This document shows, piece after piece, positions 48,404 through 58,016 of a stretch of 64,000 nucleotides of DNA; within the stretch, counting starts at the first letter, position 1, and every line of letters begins with the position of its first letter. The notes under the pieces are model-generated. The model did no database searches, was not told the DNA's origin, and was given only the letters and a program-made list of their open reading frames with translations. Location: the NCBI RefSeq assembly GCF_000006445.2, contig NC_006045.2, positions 1,054,001-1,118,000 on the forward strand, in the 5' to 3' direction. The translations under genes were made by a program, and so were the position numbers. The DNA is from Debaryomyces hansenii CBS767. Its lineage: Eukaryota > Ascomycota > Pichiomycetes > Serinales > Debaryomycetaceae.

Positions 48404-49507
48404 CTAATCAAATGGAATGGGCTTATTGTTTGGATTATTAATTTTATTCATTTCAGAAGCTGCAAGGGCACTTGGAATCTTTATACCGCAACAATCTCCC
48501 CACGTATTGACAGTTCCACCATGATCATGACCACAATCACTGTCATCATCATGTTCATGGTATTCACTTACACCATCTGGGCAAGGGATGATTGAGCCGA
48601 ACATAAAGTGTTGGACAATAGGTAATTTTCCTAAAACCTCTGCCTTATACATTTTAATCATTCCTTCTTTTATTTTAGCCCACGATTTTGCAGACAGGAT
48701 GTCATCCAACATGGGAGAATGCCACCTCAAGCTTAACTTTTGATCTTGATTAGCCGGAGTGGTTTTAATTGTGTTAATAAAATGTATACATTCAAGATAC
48801 ATGTATTGCTTATAAAAACTTTCAACCAATTCTTCGTTGTGAATCAGTTTTGGTTTCATATGAGGATGTGTAGCCAATTGTGATGATCCGAATAAAAACG
48901 GAAGGAAATGATAATCATCAAGACCCCATACTCCATGAGAACCAGCAGGTTCCAACCAGTATAACTTCTGTAAGGCTCTCATAACGGTCATGTATTTTGT
49001 GAACACCCTCACGATAACACATGGATAATCTTCATGTTTAATAATACCAAGTTTCTGTAAGCATGCAAGGAAAGCGATGAAGTTCAATTCATGTCCAGAA
49101 CCATAGTCGATTCTCGTTCTGTTACCCCAACTTTCATTAAAATAAGTAGCTAATTCAATCCTAGGATCATCCTCCAATTTTTCAACCAATGGCTTTAGTA
49201 TATCGAACGATTTTTTACAAATTTCGTCATAAAAATCCCTAAACTCAATCTTACCAAAACGTGAAATATCTTTCTCATGTACTACCGGATTGTTTTCAAT
49301 AATTTCATTAACTTTATCTAACACCTTCAATAATTCTTCTGAAGATGAAGAAACCGTAACTTGTGCGTCGTTGGTTAGCCCAACTACCAGGTCTTGAAGA
49401 TCCTGAACGAAGTCTAGTATTGTAGAATAGGCTTGAGAACCATTCCAAATTTCCAAATCTTCTGTATTGGTGATCCTTCTAACAGGTTTGGTGTATTCAG
49501 CTGTCAT
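48404..49507 (-). CDS. RRD2: PP2A activator, peptidyl-prolyl isomerase Rrd2 (PTPA)
   Basis: Phosphotyrosyl phosphatase activator of 367 residues that remodels PP2A-type phosphatases. PTPA signatures are present: YFNESWGNRTRIDYGSGHEL, LQKLYWLEPAGSHGVWGLDD, YHFLPFLFGSSQL and the end WGDCCGIKIPSALAA. The length and the short tail after this block fit Rrd2 better than Rrd1. An unusual His/Asp/Cys cluster, HEHDDDSDCGHDHG, at residues 317-330 precedes the last block. The gene ends 53 bp from the convergent CLP1 stop and is divergent from the LETM1-like gene over 153 bp. Confidence 0.85.
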   Translation of the reverse strand: MTAEYTKPVRRITNTEDLEIWNGSQAYSTILDFVQDLQDLVVGLTNDAQVTVSSSSEELLKVLDKVNEIIENNPVVHEKDISRFGKIEFRDFYDEICKKSFDILKPLVEKLEDDPRIELATYFNESWGNRTRIDYGSGHELNFIAFLACLQKLGIIKHEDYPCVIVRVFTKYMTVMRALQKLYWLEPAGSHGVWGLDDYHFLPFLFGSSQLATHPHMKPKLIHNEELVESFYKQYMYLECIHFINTIKTTPANQDQKLSLRWHSPMLDDILSAKSWAKIKEGMIKMYKAEVLGKLPIVQHFMFGSIIPCPDGVSEYHEHDDDSDCGHDHGGTVNTWGDCCGIKIPSALAASEMNKINNPNNKPIPFD

Positions 49508-49660
49508 GATATCAATAAATATGTATAAGCAAGGTTATAATAACATAAGATGGCAAAATAAAGGTTTATTTCTGTAGCTGCGACATGAATTTCAAATTTA
49601 TTCGAGAAAACCATTAATCTTTTGATTCAACTTATACCTAATTACACGTCTACGTCTGAT

Positions 49661-50929
49661 ATGGGATTAGTTACAGGATCGAAAGCCAGCTTCTTTGCAT
49701 TTCCTGCTTCCAAACTAAAGTTCAATCAACAGCTTAACAAGTCACAATTGTTATCAACACTCTGGTATAAATCTCCATCATTTGACTCAGAAAGAGATGC
49801 GTTGAATGCACCAAGCACTTTGCCACTTGATCTTAAACCTAGGGCTGAGATTTATCATGAAGTTCAGGTTGAAAATCCAAACCAGAAAGGGGCTATTTTA
49901 AAGGCCAAACAATTGGGAAAATACGGTAAATCGTTAGTGAAGTTTTACAAGAAAGGTGTATCCAATGTATGGAACAATAAGAAAGAGTTTAATAGATTGA
50001 TGAAGAAAGACTTCAAAATTATCAACCAATTAAACAATAGAGGTAAACAAACAGATATTCGAATTCCTAATTTCCAAAAATTAACTCAAGAAATGTCCCA
50101 GGCCATATATATGAATAAAGTTGAAAATAGTACGTTGAATGATAACACACGCGGCGATGTCGTTAGGTCAGATGTGATAGAAAAGACGATAGATGAGGGG
50201 TTATTCAATATGACAAGACATCAGTACCAATTAATCAGACGTACTCGTAAAGATTTTTTGAAATTACCTTCGTTTGCAGTTATATTTGCGGCGTTTTTTG
50301 AATTTACTCCAGTGGTTTGCTACGCTATTCCAGAGATTACCCCCCTGACATGTATCTTACCTAGTCTTGCTCCTAGAATCTGGAGTGCAAATGCAAACAA
50401 GAAGTTGAGAGATCACAGGATGGATAAAACAGACGAAAATTTGGACGACTTGGCCTTGAGAAATGCTTACAATATCCCACTAGACGAGGCCAGGTTACTT
50501 TGCAGGGCATTGTGTTTGACATCGAAATATGTGCCAAGCAGTTTCTACCCCGAAACCGTCGTTCGTGGTCGTTTACAGCTTCATTACAACTATTTGCAAG
50601 TCGATAATTACTATTTGAGTGGCCTCAACGGCGAGGGCTCGGGAAATATCTGGAACTTATCGCAACAAGAGCTATTCAGAGCGTGCTTAGAAAGAAACTT
50701 GATCCTTGACCTCAAACAGGATATGAAAAATTTTGACAATATAGAAGATGAAGCAACCCAAGCAGTTTATGAAGAAAAGTATTTTACTGAATTAAGATTA
50801 AAATTGTTCCATTTCATTGTGGATTTTGAACAATATAATATAGGATACTTAGGTATGAACCATTTGGTCAAAGATAGTATGGATACCGAATCTTTATTAC
50901 TGTGGTGGAAGCAAGATAATATTAAATAG
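49661..50929 (+). CDS. LETM1-like mitochondrial protein
   Basis: A protein of 422 residues from ATG 49661 (the frame reaches a TTG at 49622). The N-terminus lacks acidic residues for about 45 positions (GLVTGSKASFFAFPASKLKF), which suits mitochondrial import. A central block, HQYQLIRRTRKDFLKLPSFA, followed by the hydrophobic FEFTPVVCYAIPEITPLTCILPS, resembles the LETM1 ribosome-binding-like region and its membrane segment. After it come helical, charged sequences (DEARLLCRALCLTSKYVP, LQVDNYYLSGLN). It may be a divergent relative of Mdm38/Ylh47, which bind mitoribosomes at the inner membrane; the exact orthologue is not recognised. Confidence 0.6.
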   Translation: MGLVTGSKASFFAFPASKLKFNQQLNKSQLLSTLWYKSPSFDSERDALNAPSTLPLDLKPRAEIYHEVQVENPNQKGAILKAKQLGKYGKSLVKFYKKGVSNVWNNKKEFNRLMKKDFKIINQLNNRGKQTDIRIPNFQKLTQEMSQAIYMNKVENSTLNDNTRGDVVRSDVIEKTIDEGLFNMTRHQYQLIRRTRKDFLKLPSFAVIFAAFFEFTPVVCYAIPEITPLTCILPSLAPRIWSANANKKLRDHRMDKTDENLDDLALRNAYNIPLDEARLLCRALCLTSKYVPSSFYPETVVRGRLQLHYNYLQVDNYYLSGLNGEGSGNIWNLSQQELFRACLERNLILDLKQDMKNFDNIEDEATQAVYEEKYFTELRLKLFHFIVDFEQYNIGYLGMNHLVKDSMDTESLLLWWKQDNIK

Positions 50930-51050
50930 AACATCCTTAATTGATTCTGGTTCTCTTGTCATGACTCCATATTACTCATCCCTACATTATATCTCTTGTA
51001 AATACTTAGAAATGATAAAAAATAGGTATAGGTATAGGAACTGTTTGAAT

Positions 51051-51056
51051 CACGTG
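51051..51056. promoter_or_regulatory. CACGTG E-box upstream of ESA1
   Basis: AATCACGTGTTT lies 92 bp before the ESA1 ATG; same core as five other promoter regions in the window. Confidence 0.4.
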
Positions 51057-51147
51057 TTTATGCTATTGGGTTTTTTTCTTCATGTTATCAATATGGTGAT
51101 CAACATGTATTAGGTATTGATAATCAATCAAATAGATTATACAAAGC

Positions 51148-52713
51148 ATGTCTGTAGGCGAAGACAAGTCTGGTACGGCAACACCTCAACATAATACATC
51201 AATACGAATAACTGATGACGAAGAACGTAGTGACGAAAAGAAATTTACTGACGATGATATTATAACGGGGTGCAAGCTATACGTTTCAAAGGATGGCGAA
51301 TACAGATTAGCAGAGATTTTGCAGGATCATATGAAAAAGGGTAAAAAAGTGTTTTATGTTCATTATCAAGAATTTAATAAAAGATTGGATGAATGGATAA
51401 GTGCAGACAGGATAGATTTTACCAGAGCTTTAATCTCACCTCAAGTGAAGGTGGATAAGAAGGATGACAAAAAGGAAGGAAAGCTGAAAACATCGAAGAA
51501 ATCTAAGCTGAAAAACGGTAAAACAGGTTCGAAATCAGTTACTTCGACACCACAACCGAATGAAGATACGGCACCGGGAACGCCCAGAAATGATGACGAG
51601 ATGGATTTGGATAATTTGAATGTGCAAGGGTTGAAAAGACCTGGCGAGGAGGTGAGTCGTGAAGATGAAATTAAAAAATTAAGAACTAGTGGGTCTATGA
51701 CTCAAAACCATCTGGAGGTTGCAAGAGTTAGAAACTTATCGAGCGTAATTTTGGGTGAACATATCATTGAGCCGTGGTATTTTTCTCCATATCCAATCGA
51801 ACTAACAGAAGAAGATGAGATATACATTTGTGACTTCACGCTAGCATATTTTGGTTCACTTAAACAATTTGAAAGATTCAGAACGAAGTGTTCTATGAAG
51901 CATCCCCCTGGTAATGAGATTTATAGAGATTCAAAGGTAAGCTTTTGGGAAATTGATGGCAGAAAACAAAGGACATGGTGTCGTAACTTATGTCTACTAC
52001 TGAAGTTATTTTTGGATCATAAAACATTATACTACGATGTCGATCCATTTTTATTTTATATCATGACAGTTAAATCATCGCAAGGCCATCATGTAGTCGG
52101 ATACTTTTCTAAAGAAAAGGAAAGTGCTGATGGTTATAACGTTGCATGTATTTTGACATTGCCGTGCTATCAAAAGATGGGATTTGGTAAATTGTTAATT
52201 CAATTTTCTTACATGTTGTCTAATGTTGAGAATAAGGTAGGATCCCCAGAAAAGCCTTTATCAGATTTAGGGTTATTATCTTACAGAGCATTTTGGACCG
52301 ATACGCTAGTAAAGTTATTAGTGGAAAGAAATAACCCCCATCTTTTTAAGAAGAATAATCCTCAATTATTAACCGAAGCGAGTCTGAAGGATTCATCTGT
52401 CAGTCCTCCTCCAGGTGGTCGTCAATCTGCTAATATTCAAAATGGAAACACACCATCAAGTGATATAACGATTGATGAAATATCATCTATCACTTGTATG
52501 ACAACCACTGATATATTGCATACCTTAACAGCATTACAGATCTTAAGATATTACAAGGGACAGCACATTATAGTGATAACGGATCACGTTATGGCTATGT
52601 ATGATAAATTGGTCAAGAAAATTAAAGATAAGAAAAAGCATGAGTTAGATCCAAGCAAATTAAGCTGGACTCCTCCAGCTTTCACTGCCAACCAATTACG
52701 CTTTGGATGGTAG
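51148..52713 (+). CDS. ESA1: Histone acetyltransferase Esa1 (MYST, NuA4)
   Basis: The catalytic subunit of NuA4, acetylating histones H4 and H2A. The 521 residues hold a chromo-barrel domain at about 45-100 (VFYVHYQEFNKRLDEWI), a basic linker and the MYST domain from about 195. The MYST domain has its C2HC finger region, CNVACIL-type core (YNVACILTLP), acetyl-CoA loop YQKMGFGKLLI and PEKPLSDLGLLSYRAFW. Codon 285 (52000-52002) is CTG where Esa1 proteins have Ser (LCLLSKLFLDHK), direct support for CUG-Ser decoding. The C-terminal third has an insert with a Pro/Gly/Ser stretch before the conserved end. Confidence 0.97.
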   Translation: MSVGEDKSGTATPQHNTSIRITDDEERSDEKKFTDDDIITGCKLYVSKDGEYRLAEILQDHMKKGKKVFYVHYQEFNKRLDEWISADRIDFTRALISPQVKVDKKDDKKEGKLKTSKKSKLKNGKTGSKSVTSTPQPNEDTAPGTPRNDDEMDLDNLNVQGLKRPGEEVSREDEIKKLRTSGSMTQNHLEVARVRNLSSVILGEHIIEPWYFSPYPIELTEEDEIYICDFTLAYFGSLKQFERFRTKCSMKHPPGNEIYRDSKVSFWEIDGRKQRTWCRNLCLLLKLFLDHKTLYYDVDPFLFYIMTVKSSQGHHVVGYFSKEKESADGYNVACILTLPCYQKMGFGKLLIQFSYMLSNVENKVGSPEKPLSDLGLLSYRAFWTDTLVKLLVERNNPHLFKKNNPQLLTEASLKDSSVSPPPGGRQSANIQNGNTPSSDITIDEISSITCMTTTDILHTLTALQILRYYKGQHIIVITDHVMAMYDKLVKKIKDKKKHELDPSKLSWTPPAFTANQLRFGW

Positions 52714-52781
52714 AGTAGTACATAATGAGCTTACGTTTACTTTATTAATATACATTTTATTTCTATAAATTAGTTTAATGA

Positions 52782-54035
52782 CTATTCTTCTCCCCATATT
52801 TTGATACTCTTGTCACCTTCACATGTTATTAATCTCAAACCCAGCATATCAAATGTTGATGCATATATGGCAGACTCAGTAGATCCAGTAACTGGGGTAG
52901 TTGCATCTGATTGTAGTAAATCTCCACTAACATAATCATAGAATTCCATTCTTCCATCATCGTATCCTGAAAATAGAGTATTATTACTTGGGTTAATAGA
53001 TAACGTGTTTATTATTTTATTTTCTCCACTATGCCCAAATTCATTTAACAATTCACCGCCTGGTAATAACCATTCCTTTAGGTTCCCAGATGTATCCCCT
53101 GAACACATTGTCATTTCTTGTGGATGCATAGCCATCAGCCTTATACTTTTGCTATGATGAGTTAGTGCTAGTTGTGTGGTTGCTTTACGAATATCCCATA
53201 ATCTAATGGTTGCATCCATTGAGCTTGTTATTATTTGGGGATCACCGATTTGACTTGCGATAGATGTTATATCGCTTCGATGGCCACTTAGAACCATAAT
53301 TTCAGTTCTTGACCTTAGATCCCAAACTCGAATAACTGAGTCACGACCTCCAGTAAATAACAAGTCAAGTTCTGGATGTAACGCCATAGCATATATACCT
53401 CCAACATGTCCATGATAATTTCGAATTTGACATCCCAGCAGTGAGTTTGTTCTCTCCAAGTCCCAACATTTCACAGTTTTATCTTCGGATCCTGAAAAAA
53501 GATATGGATATCTAGAAGAAACCGCCAATGACCTCACTCCCATTATATGCCCTGTTATCGTAGCTTTCAAATTCAGACTCGCTAAATCCCATATTTTTAT
53601 TGTAGAGTCAGACGAACCAGTTACAAACCATTTGTTTGTTACAGGATCAACAGTACAAGATCGAACCCAACCTTGATGTGCACCTGCCATTACTCTTAAT
53701 AATTTCCATCGTGAATCTGAATCAGGTCTAATTTCTGAAACTTGCTTGGAGCCTACTTCGCTCATGTCTTTCGAAATCTGTTGATTTTGTTGTTTAGGTA
53801 ATTGTGTTTGGATATTTATGCTCTCATCTTCAACCTCATCTCTGTTTCTTCTATTAACATTTTGAAAAATGTAATCTAATTTGGAATTATCATATACAGC
53901 TTCACTTAATGTGTCAGACGGTACGATTAGATCCGTATCATTAATATTGAATAGTTCTTTGTATGAAACCATATTAATTATAGGAGCTAGCTGGATATTT
54001 TCACAAATTATTTTGATAATGATATTGAAATTCAT
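52782..54035 (-). CDS. PRP46: Spliceosomal WD40 protein Prp46 (PRL1)
   Basis: A subunit of the Prp19-associated complex that activates the spliceosome. The N-terminal tail is followed by WKLLRVMAGAHQGWVRSCTV, a family-specific entry to seven WD40 repeats with endings such as STIKIWDLASL, KTVKCWDLE, SVIRVWDLRS and ATIRLWDIRK. The last repeat ends KSIKIWGEE. The first ATG is 54035 (417 residues; the frame reaches up to a TTG at 54044). The second Met, at 53972 (MVSYKELFN), would remove a hydrophobic 21-residue stretch and may be the true start. Only 79 bp separate it from the divergent neighbour. Confidence 0.93.
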   Translation of the reverse strand: MNFNIIIKIICENIQLAPIINMVSYKELFNINDTDLIVPSDTLSEAVYDNSKLDYIFQNVNRRNRDEVEDESINIQTQLPKQQNQQISKDMSEVGSKQVSEIRPDSDSRWKLLRVMAGAHQGWVRSCTVDPVTNKWFVTGSSDSTIKIWDLASLNLKATITGHIMGVRSLAVSSRYPYLFSGSEDKTVKCWDLERTNSLLGCQIRNYHGHVGGIYAMALHPELDLLFTGGRDSVIRVWDLRSRTEIMVLSGHRSDITSIASQIGDPQIITSSMDATIRLWDIRKATTQLALTHHSKSIRLMAMHPQEMTMCSGDTSGNLKEWLLPGGELLNEFGHSGENKIINTLSINPSNNTLFSGYDDGRMEFYDYVSGDLLQSDATTPVTGSTESAIYASTFDMLGLRLITCEGDKSIKIWGEE

Positions 54036-54114
54036 AAACCTCAATTTTTAATATCACAATGGTGCATCATTCATACAGTTTTGTTACGGTTAATACCATC
54101 CAAAACATAATACT

Positions 54115-55314
54115 ATGACCAATGACTTGCTATTATGTCGGCAATTGAACGATATTATTATAGAAGTGCCTAATGTTACATCTAAGATCATTCAGCTTAT
54201 TCCAGCTACAGAGGGTGCTTCAGACCCTTTCACAACATTTCGGACTGATGAAAATACATTGGATATAGGATTAACTAAGAAAACATACTTATCGATATTC
54301 AAGGAAGCTCATATCTTTTGGCACAACAATTTGGTTCCATATGCACCTAATTTTGAAGAATACTGGCATAACGACAGAGAAAAATTAATAAATACGTATT
54401 ATATGACATTAGGCTATTTATTAACCACAAACGAGAACCATACAATAATCAGATTACATGAGTTGACGTTCTGGCAGATATGGAAAACTTCGCCGGATAG
54501 CAGACAATTTTTGTTATCCGAATTCGAAATATTGACAGTACTTATAAGCAGTCGCTTAAAACGAATAAATAAAAGTTCATCATTATGGTTGATGGTCAAG
54601 AAAATATCAATAGCGCTTATTTTCCATGAAATAATGAATGCTGAGGTACCGGGTACTATTGAATTATACCAGGTACTTGTGAACAGGATATTAAAGTCCT
54701 GTGAAATACATTTTGCAAATTACTATGCTTCAGGATTTTTGAAATGGTGTATACAATTTAATTTCATCCTATACAAGAATACCGACAGCACTCCAATCAG
54801 AAGATCCATGGCGGAAATGAATGCGACGATATTAAACAGCCTAGTGCTGCTCTGCCATCAAAAGTTAACCGACGTTTCCTTATGGACCACCCTTGAAGTC
54901 TATCTCAGGGAATCTAGTAGAAAATTAAGCTCTTCAGAACACACAATAGATGAATATAACTTGGTGATCGACCAACTCACAACATTAGGTAAAGCTGACC
55001 TCACGAAGATCAATGCGTTGAGTGAAAAGGTGATGCCAGAATTTGATGTGGAGGACTTCCAAGTCCAGCAAATTAATTGGTTACTTAAAGCAAATTGCTC
55101 TGCATTATCCCCTTATGTGGCTTTGATCACCCCATTACCTGTTTTGTCTCTAGAAACTAGTTTGCAACTTCAGACTATGATCAGCTTCGCCTACAAGAAT
55201 GAGAAAGAACAGTTGAATAATTTTGAAGAAACAGTAGGGGGAAATACATTATATAGTTCCAAGGCGAAGTTTGCATCAGTACTATACCACCTACTACTGA
55301 AAGACATTGTCTAA
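54115..55314 (+). CDS. Helical protein, possibly prenyltransferase-alpha-like (Ecm9-like)
   Basis: A protein of 399 residues without signal or membrane segments. The stretch RQFLLSEFEILTVLISSRL followed by KRINKSSSLWLMVKKI recalls the paired-helix repeats of protein prenyltransferase alpha subunits, where a Trp after a Ser/Asn-rich turn is typical. Yeast Ecm9 has a comparable length and is a possible relative. The call is tentative and only one or two repeats are visible. It is divergent from PRP46 with 79 bp between start codons, so both share one small promoter. Confidence 0.5.
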   Translation: MTNDLLLCRQLNDIIIEVPNVTSKIIQLIPATEGASDPFTTFRTDENTLDIGLTKKTYLSIFKEAHIFWHNNLVPYAPNFEEYWHNDREKLINTYYMTLGYLLTTNENHTIIRLHELTFWQIWKTSPDSRQFLLSEFEILTVLISSRLKRINKSSSLWLMVKKISIALIFHEIMNAEVPGTIELYQVLVNRILKSCEIHFANYYASGFLKWCIQFNFILYKNTDSTPIRRSMAEMNATILNSLVLLCHQKLTDVSLWTTLEVYLRESSRKLSSSEHTIDEYNLVIDQLTTLGKADLTKINALSEKVMPEFDVEDFQVQQINWLLKANCSALSPYVALITPLPVLSLETSLQLQTMISFAYKNEKEQLNNFEETVGGNTLYSSKAKFASVLYHLLLKDIV

Positions 55315-55445
55315 TGGTGGGTCGATTATTGTAATTGTATAGCTAATAGATATCAAGTCATTGCTCAGACGCACGACTCTTTATGAAGATTAAAATGTTG
55401 CGTAGATCAATCGCTAATACTTTGCATGGCTTGAAACAAGGCAAA

Positions 55446-56099
55446 ATGGTACGTATTAAGTCAAACTAATGATCTACCGTAGGCAATACTAACTAGAATG
55501 ACCAGTTGAAAATCCGTCAACTACAAAAAAAGAAGCAGGAAGAAGCAGCAGCAGCAGAATCTGCTTCAAATACCACGCTGGCTGAATCAGCCAATTTGAA
55601 TACATCGGCGAACCTTTCGTCATCGAGAGTAAGTGCTGCCCAACTAAGACTCCAAAAGGATATAACAGAAATAGACTTGCCTAGAAGTATTAAATTGACA
55701 TTTCCAGACCCATCAGACTTGTTCAATTTCAAACTTTCCATAACTCCTCAAGAAGGCTATTACAAAGGGGGGACTTTTGAGTTTAAGACGGAAATAAACA
55801 ACAACTTCCCCATAGAACCCCCTAAGATTAAATGCCTAAACAAAATCTATCATCCAAACATAGATTTGGATGGAAATATATGTTTGAATATTTTGAGAGA
55901 GGATTGGTCTCCGGTACTAAATTTGAATTCGATATTGATCGGATTAAATTTTCTATTTCTAGAACCGAATCCAAATGATCCGTTAAACAAAGACGCAGCC
56001 AATGTATTGGTGAAAAATAAGTCGGTTTTTACCTCAAATGTAAAATCGTCAATGAGAGGTGGTTATATCGACAATGAACACTATGATAGAGTTGTATAG
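55446..56099 (+). CDS. UBC12: NEDD8/Rub1-conjugating enzyme Ubc12, intron-containing
   Basis: E2 enzyme that transfers Rub1/NEDD8 to cullins. Splicing ATG (55446-55448) to 55506 gives a 198-residue protein beginning MLKIRQLQKKKQ, the conserved N-terminus whose acetylated Met docks in Dcn1. The UBC core has FPIEPPKIKCLNKIYHPNI, the active-site Cys127 in DGNICLNILREDWSP, and NPNDPLNKDAANVL. Without the intron the frame would begin at a TTG. In-frame ATGs at 55383 and 55395 lie upstream in the same reading frame and would add 21 or 17 residues if transcripts began before them. Confidence 0.95.
55449..55505 (+). other. UBC12 spliceosomal intron, 57 nt
   Basis: The donor GTACGT follows directly after the ATG. 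The branch site TACTAAC is at 55487-55493, and the acceptor ACCAG ends 13 nt after the branch A. All three signals are near the yeast consensus, and the join restores the conserved N-terminus. Exon 1 codes for one amino acid only. Confidence 0.93.
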
Positions 56100-56678
56100 T
56101 ATCAAATTCCGTAATTCGCATTCTCCTATGAACCACTAGTGGGCTATTTCGCGTGGAGATTATAATATATGCCTTATTAAGAGTTTTGCAGGCTGTAATG
56201 CACCGGCCAACCTGCGAGCGTGCCTATATGTAAGTAGCTGTAGGGATATGTGACAATAAGTTTGATCCATTCCTAAGAAGATCGATCCATTAAATTAACC
56301 TCTTAGAGCCTAGAAACACTTCAGCCTCATGAGACAATTGACCCGATTAAGTGTTCATGCATAGTAGAAGATCTTAACGTAATGCTACCGAATTTTTACA
56401 ATAAGAGCCAGCCTTCAAATCAAGGAAAGGTGGTTACGATTTTAAATAGGCTATGACAGTTGACTCCTAGCTATTGTTCGGCGTATGAGACGGTGAATGC
56501 AACAAAACTAGATGTATTAGCGCTAAATCTACAGTAGAGCAATAAGATTTTGCAATTCGGAGCCACCATAACTCAACCTCTTTATGATATCTATATAAAT
56601 GGACGGATATCATCATATATTCTTCAGATATCATTAAAACATCAATATAGATACATATAAAACTTAATAGAATAGAAC
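56100..56678. other. Intergenic region upstream of the repeat protein gene
   Basis: About 580 bp without a recognisable gene. A frame at 56467-56694 on the minus strand has no family resemblance. GATCCATT is repeated at about 56264 and 56284. A T-rich leader and TATATAAAT (about 56590) precede the next gene. Confidence 0.5.
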
Positions 56679-57521
56679 ATGCAATTTTCCACATTATTAC
56701 AATTAGCTATGGCTACAGTTGCTGCAAATGGTGCTGCAATCAGTATTAACCCACTTGATTCAGCATTATCGAGTCTCTCGATTCCATCCGATATCCCAAC
56801 AGGTATTCCAACAGGTGTTCCATCCGGTATCCCAACAGGTGTTCCATCAGGCGCTCCATTTAGTGAATCCGGTGATGCAAAACCAACCAAAACTGGCGGT
56901 TTATTTGGTGGTCTTTTCAAACGTAATAATAATGAAGAAGGTCCACAAGCTCCAACAGGTACCCCACCAATTCCATCTGGAGTCCCATCAGGTGTTCCAC
57001 CTATCCCATCTGGAGCCCCAACCGGTAACTCATCAGTTATCCCATCAGGTGCTCCATCAGGTAACTCATCAGTTATCCCATCAGGTGTTCCATCCGGCGC
57101 CCCATCAGGTGTTGCACCAATTCAATCTGGTGCTCCATCAGGTTTCAATAATAACGAAAAGCGTGGTGAACAGTATGGAGCTTCATCAGGTGTCCCACCA
57201 ATTCCATCTGGAGTCCCATCAGGTGTTCCACCTATCCCATCAGGTGCTCCATCAGGTAACTCATCAGTTATCCCATCCGGTGTTCCACCAATTCCATCAG
57301 GTGCTCCATCCGGTGTCCCATCCGGTGTTCCACCAATTCCATCTGGTGCTTCATCAGGTTTCAATAATAACGAAAAGCGTGGTGAACAACATGGTGCTCC
57401 ATCTGGAGCCCCATCCGGTGTTCCACCTATCCCATCTGGAGTCCCAACCGGTAACTCATCAGTTATTCCATCAGGTATTCCACCAATTCCATCAGGTTCT
57501 CCATCTGGTGCTTCTGTTTAG
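56679..57521 (+). CDS. Secreted Gly/Pro/Ser repeat protein with Kex2-type sites
   Basis: A protein of 280 residues. A signal peptide covers residues 1-18 (FSTLLQLAMATVAANG). The rest is built from units such as IPSGVPSG, PPIPSGAP and GNSSVIPSG, with many possible O- and N-glycosylation sites. Dibasic KR occurs at 81-82, 161-162 and 233-234; the last two sit in identical FNNNEKRGEQ blocks 72 residues apart. Cleavage by Kex2 would release three Gly/Pro/Ser-rich peptides, and there is no GPI signal at the C-terminus. It fits the fungal class of kexin-processed repeat precursors or a secreted cell-wall protein. The function is unknown. Confidence 0.8.
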   Translation: MQFSTLLQLAMATVAANGAAISINPLDSALSSLSIPSDIPTGIPTGVPSGIPTGVPSGAPFSESGDAKPTKTGGLFGGLFKRNNNEEGPQAPTGTPPIPSGVPSGVPPIPSGAPTGNSSVIPSGAPSGNSSVIPSGVPSGAPSGVAPIQSGAPSGFNNNEKRGEQYGASSGVPPIPSGVPSGVPPIPSGAPSGNSSVIPSGVPPIPSGAPSGVPSGVPPIPSGASSGFNNNEKRGEQHGAPSGAPSGVPPIPSGVPTGNSSVIPSGIPPIPSGSPSGASV

Positions 57522-58016
57522 AATGAGATCCAAAATAATGGACACCATAATAGATGGAACAAACACAAGTCCGCCAGTGTCTAGTAAACTTGCAATGGTG
57601 TCCACGATGTTTTACTTTAGGTTTCTAGTTTTTAATTCAATTTTCTCTCAATGATCTAGCAGTATGCTTCCCTTTTATGATTATTAAATAAATATTATGC
57701 TTTTTACAATATGGCTGCGAATAGTTCTGTAAGGTAGTTTATTAGATAACAAAAATATTATAAAATATGCATTAGGTCGCATGTATAGCATATATATGAA
57801 CATCAAGAAAAGCAGTGAAATGACCAACAATTGCATAGAGATTCTGAATATATTAATAATGAGTTCTCATAAATCTTTAATAACTTAGAAGTATCTTTTT
57901 TTTGATACACAGTACCCATAATGATTGATAATGATACATGGTATTGAAGCAAAGAGGATCAATCAATATCTAACATGGAAAAAAAGGGCAAAATTAAAAC
58001 ACCAAAAAAAAAAGAC
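57522..58016. other. A+T-rich convergent intergenic region
   Basis: About 500 bp between convergent genes. The frame of a shadow reading continues to 57654 but is a by-product of the repeats. Poly-A/T runs occur at about 57897 and 58004. No gene is seen. Confidence 0.6.

Noticed and set aside
57122..57364. Minus-strand Gly/Asp/Pro frame opposite the repeat protein
   Set aside because: By-product of the same repeats.
56719..57654. 312-codon frame overlapping the secreted repeat protein, rich in His/Gln/Val
   Set aside because: All frames stay open because the repeat units are multiples of three; the frame has no signal peptide or independent start, and the main frame has the signal peptide and Kex2 sites.
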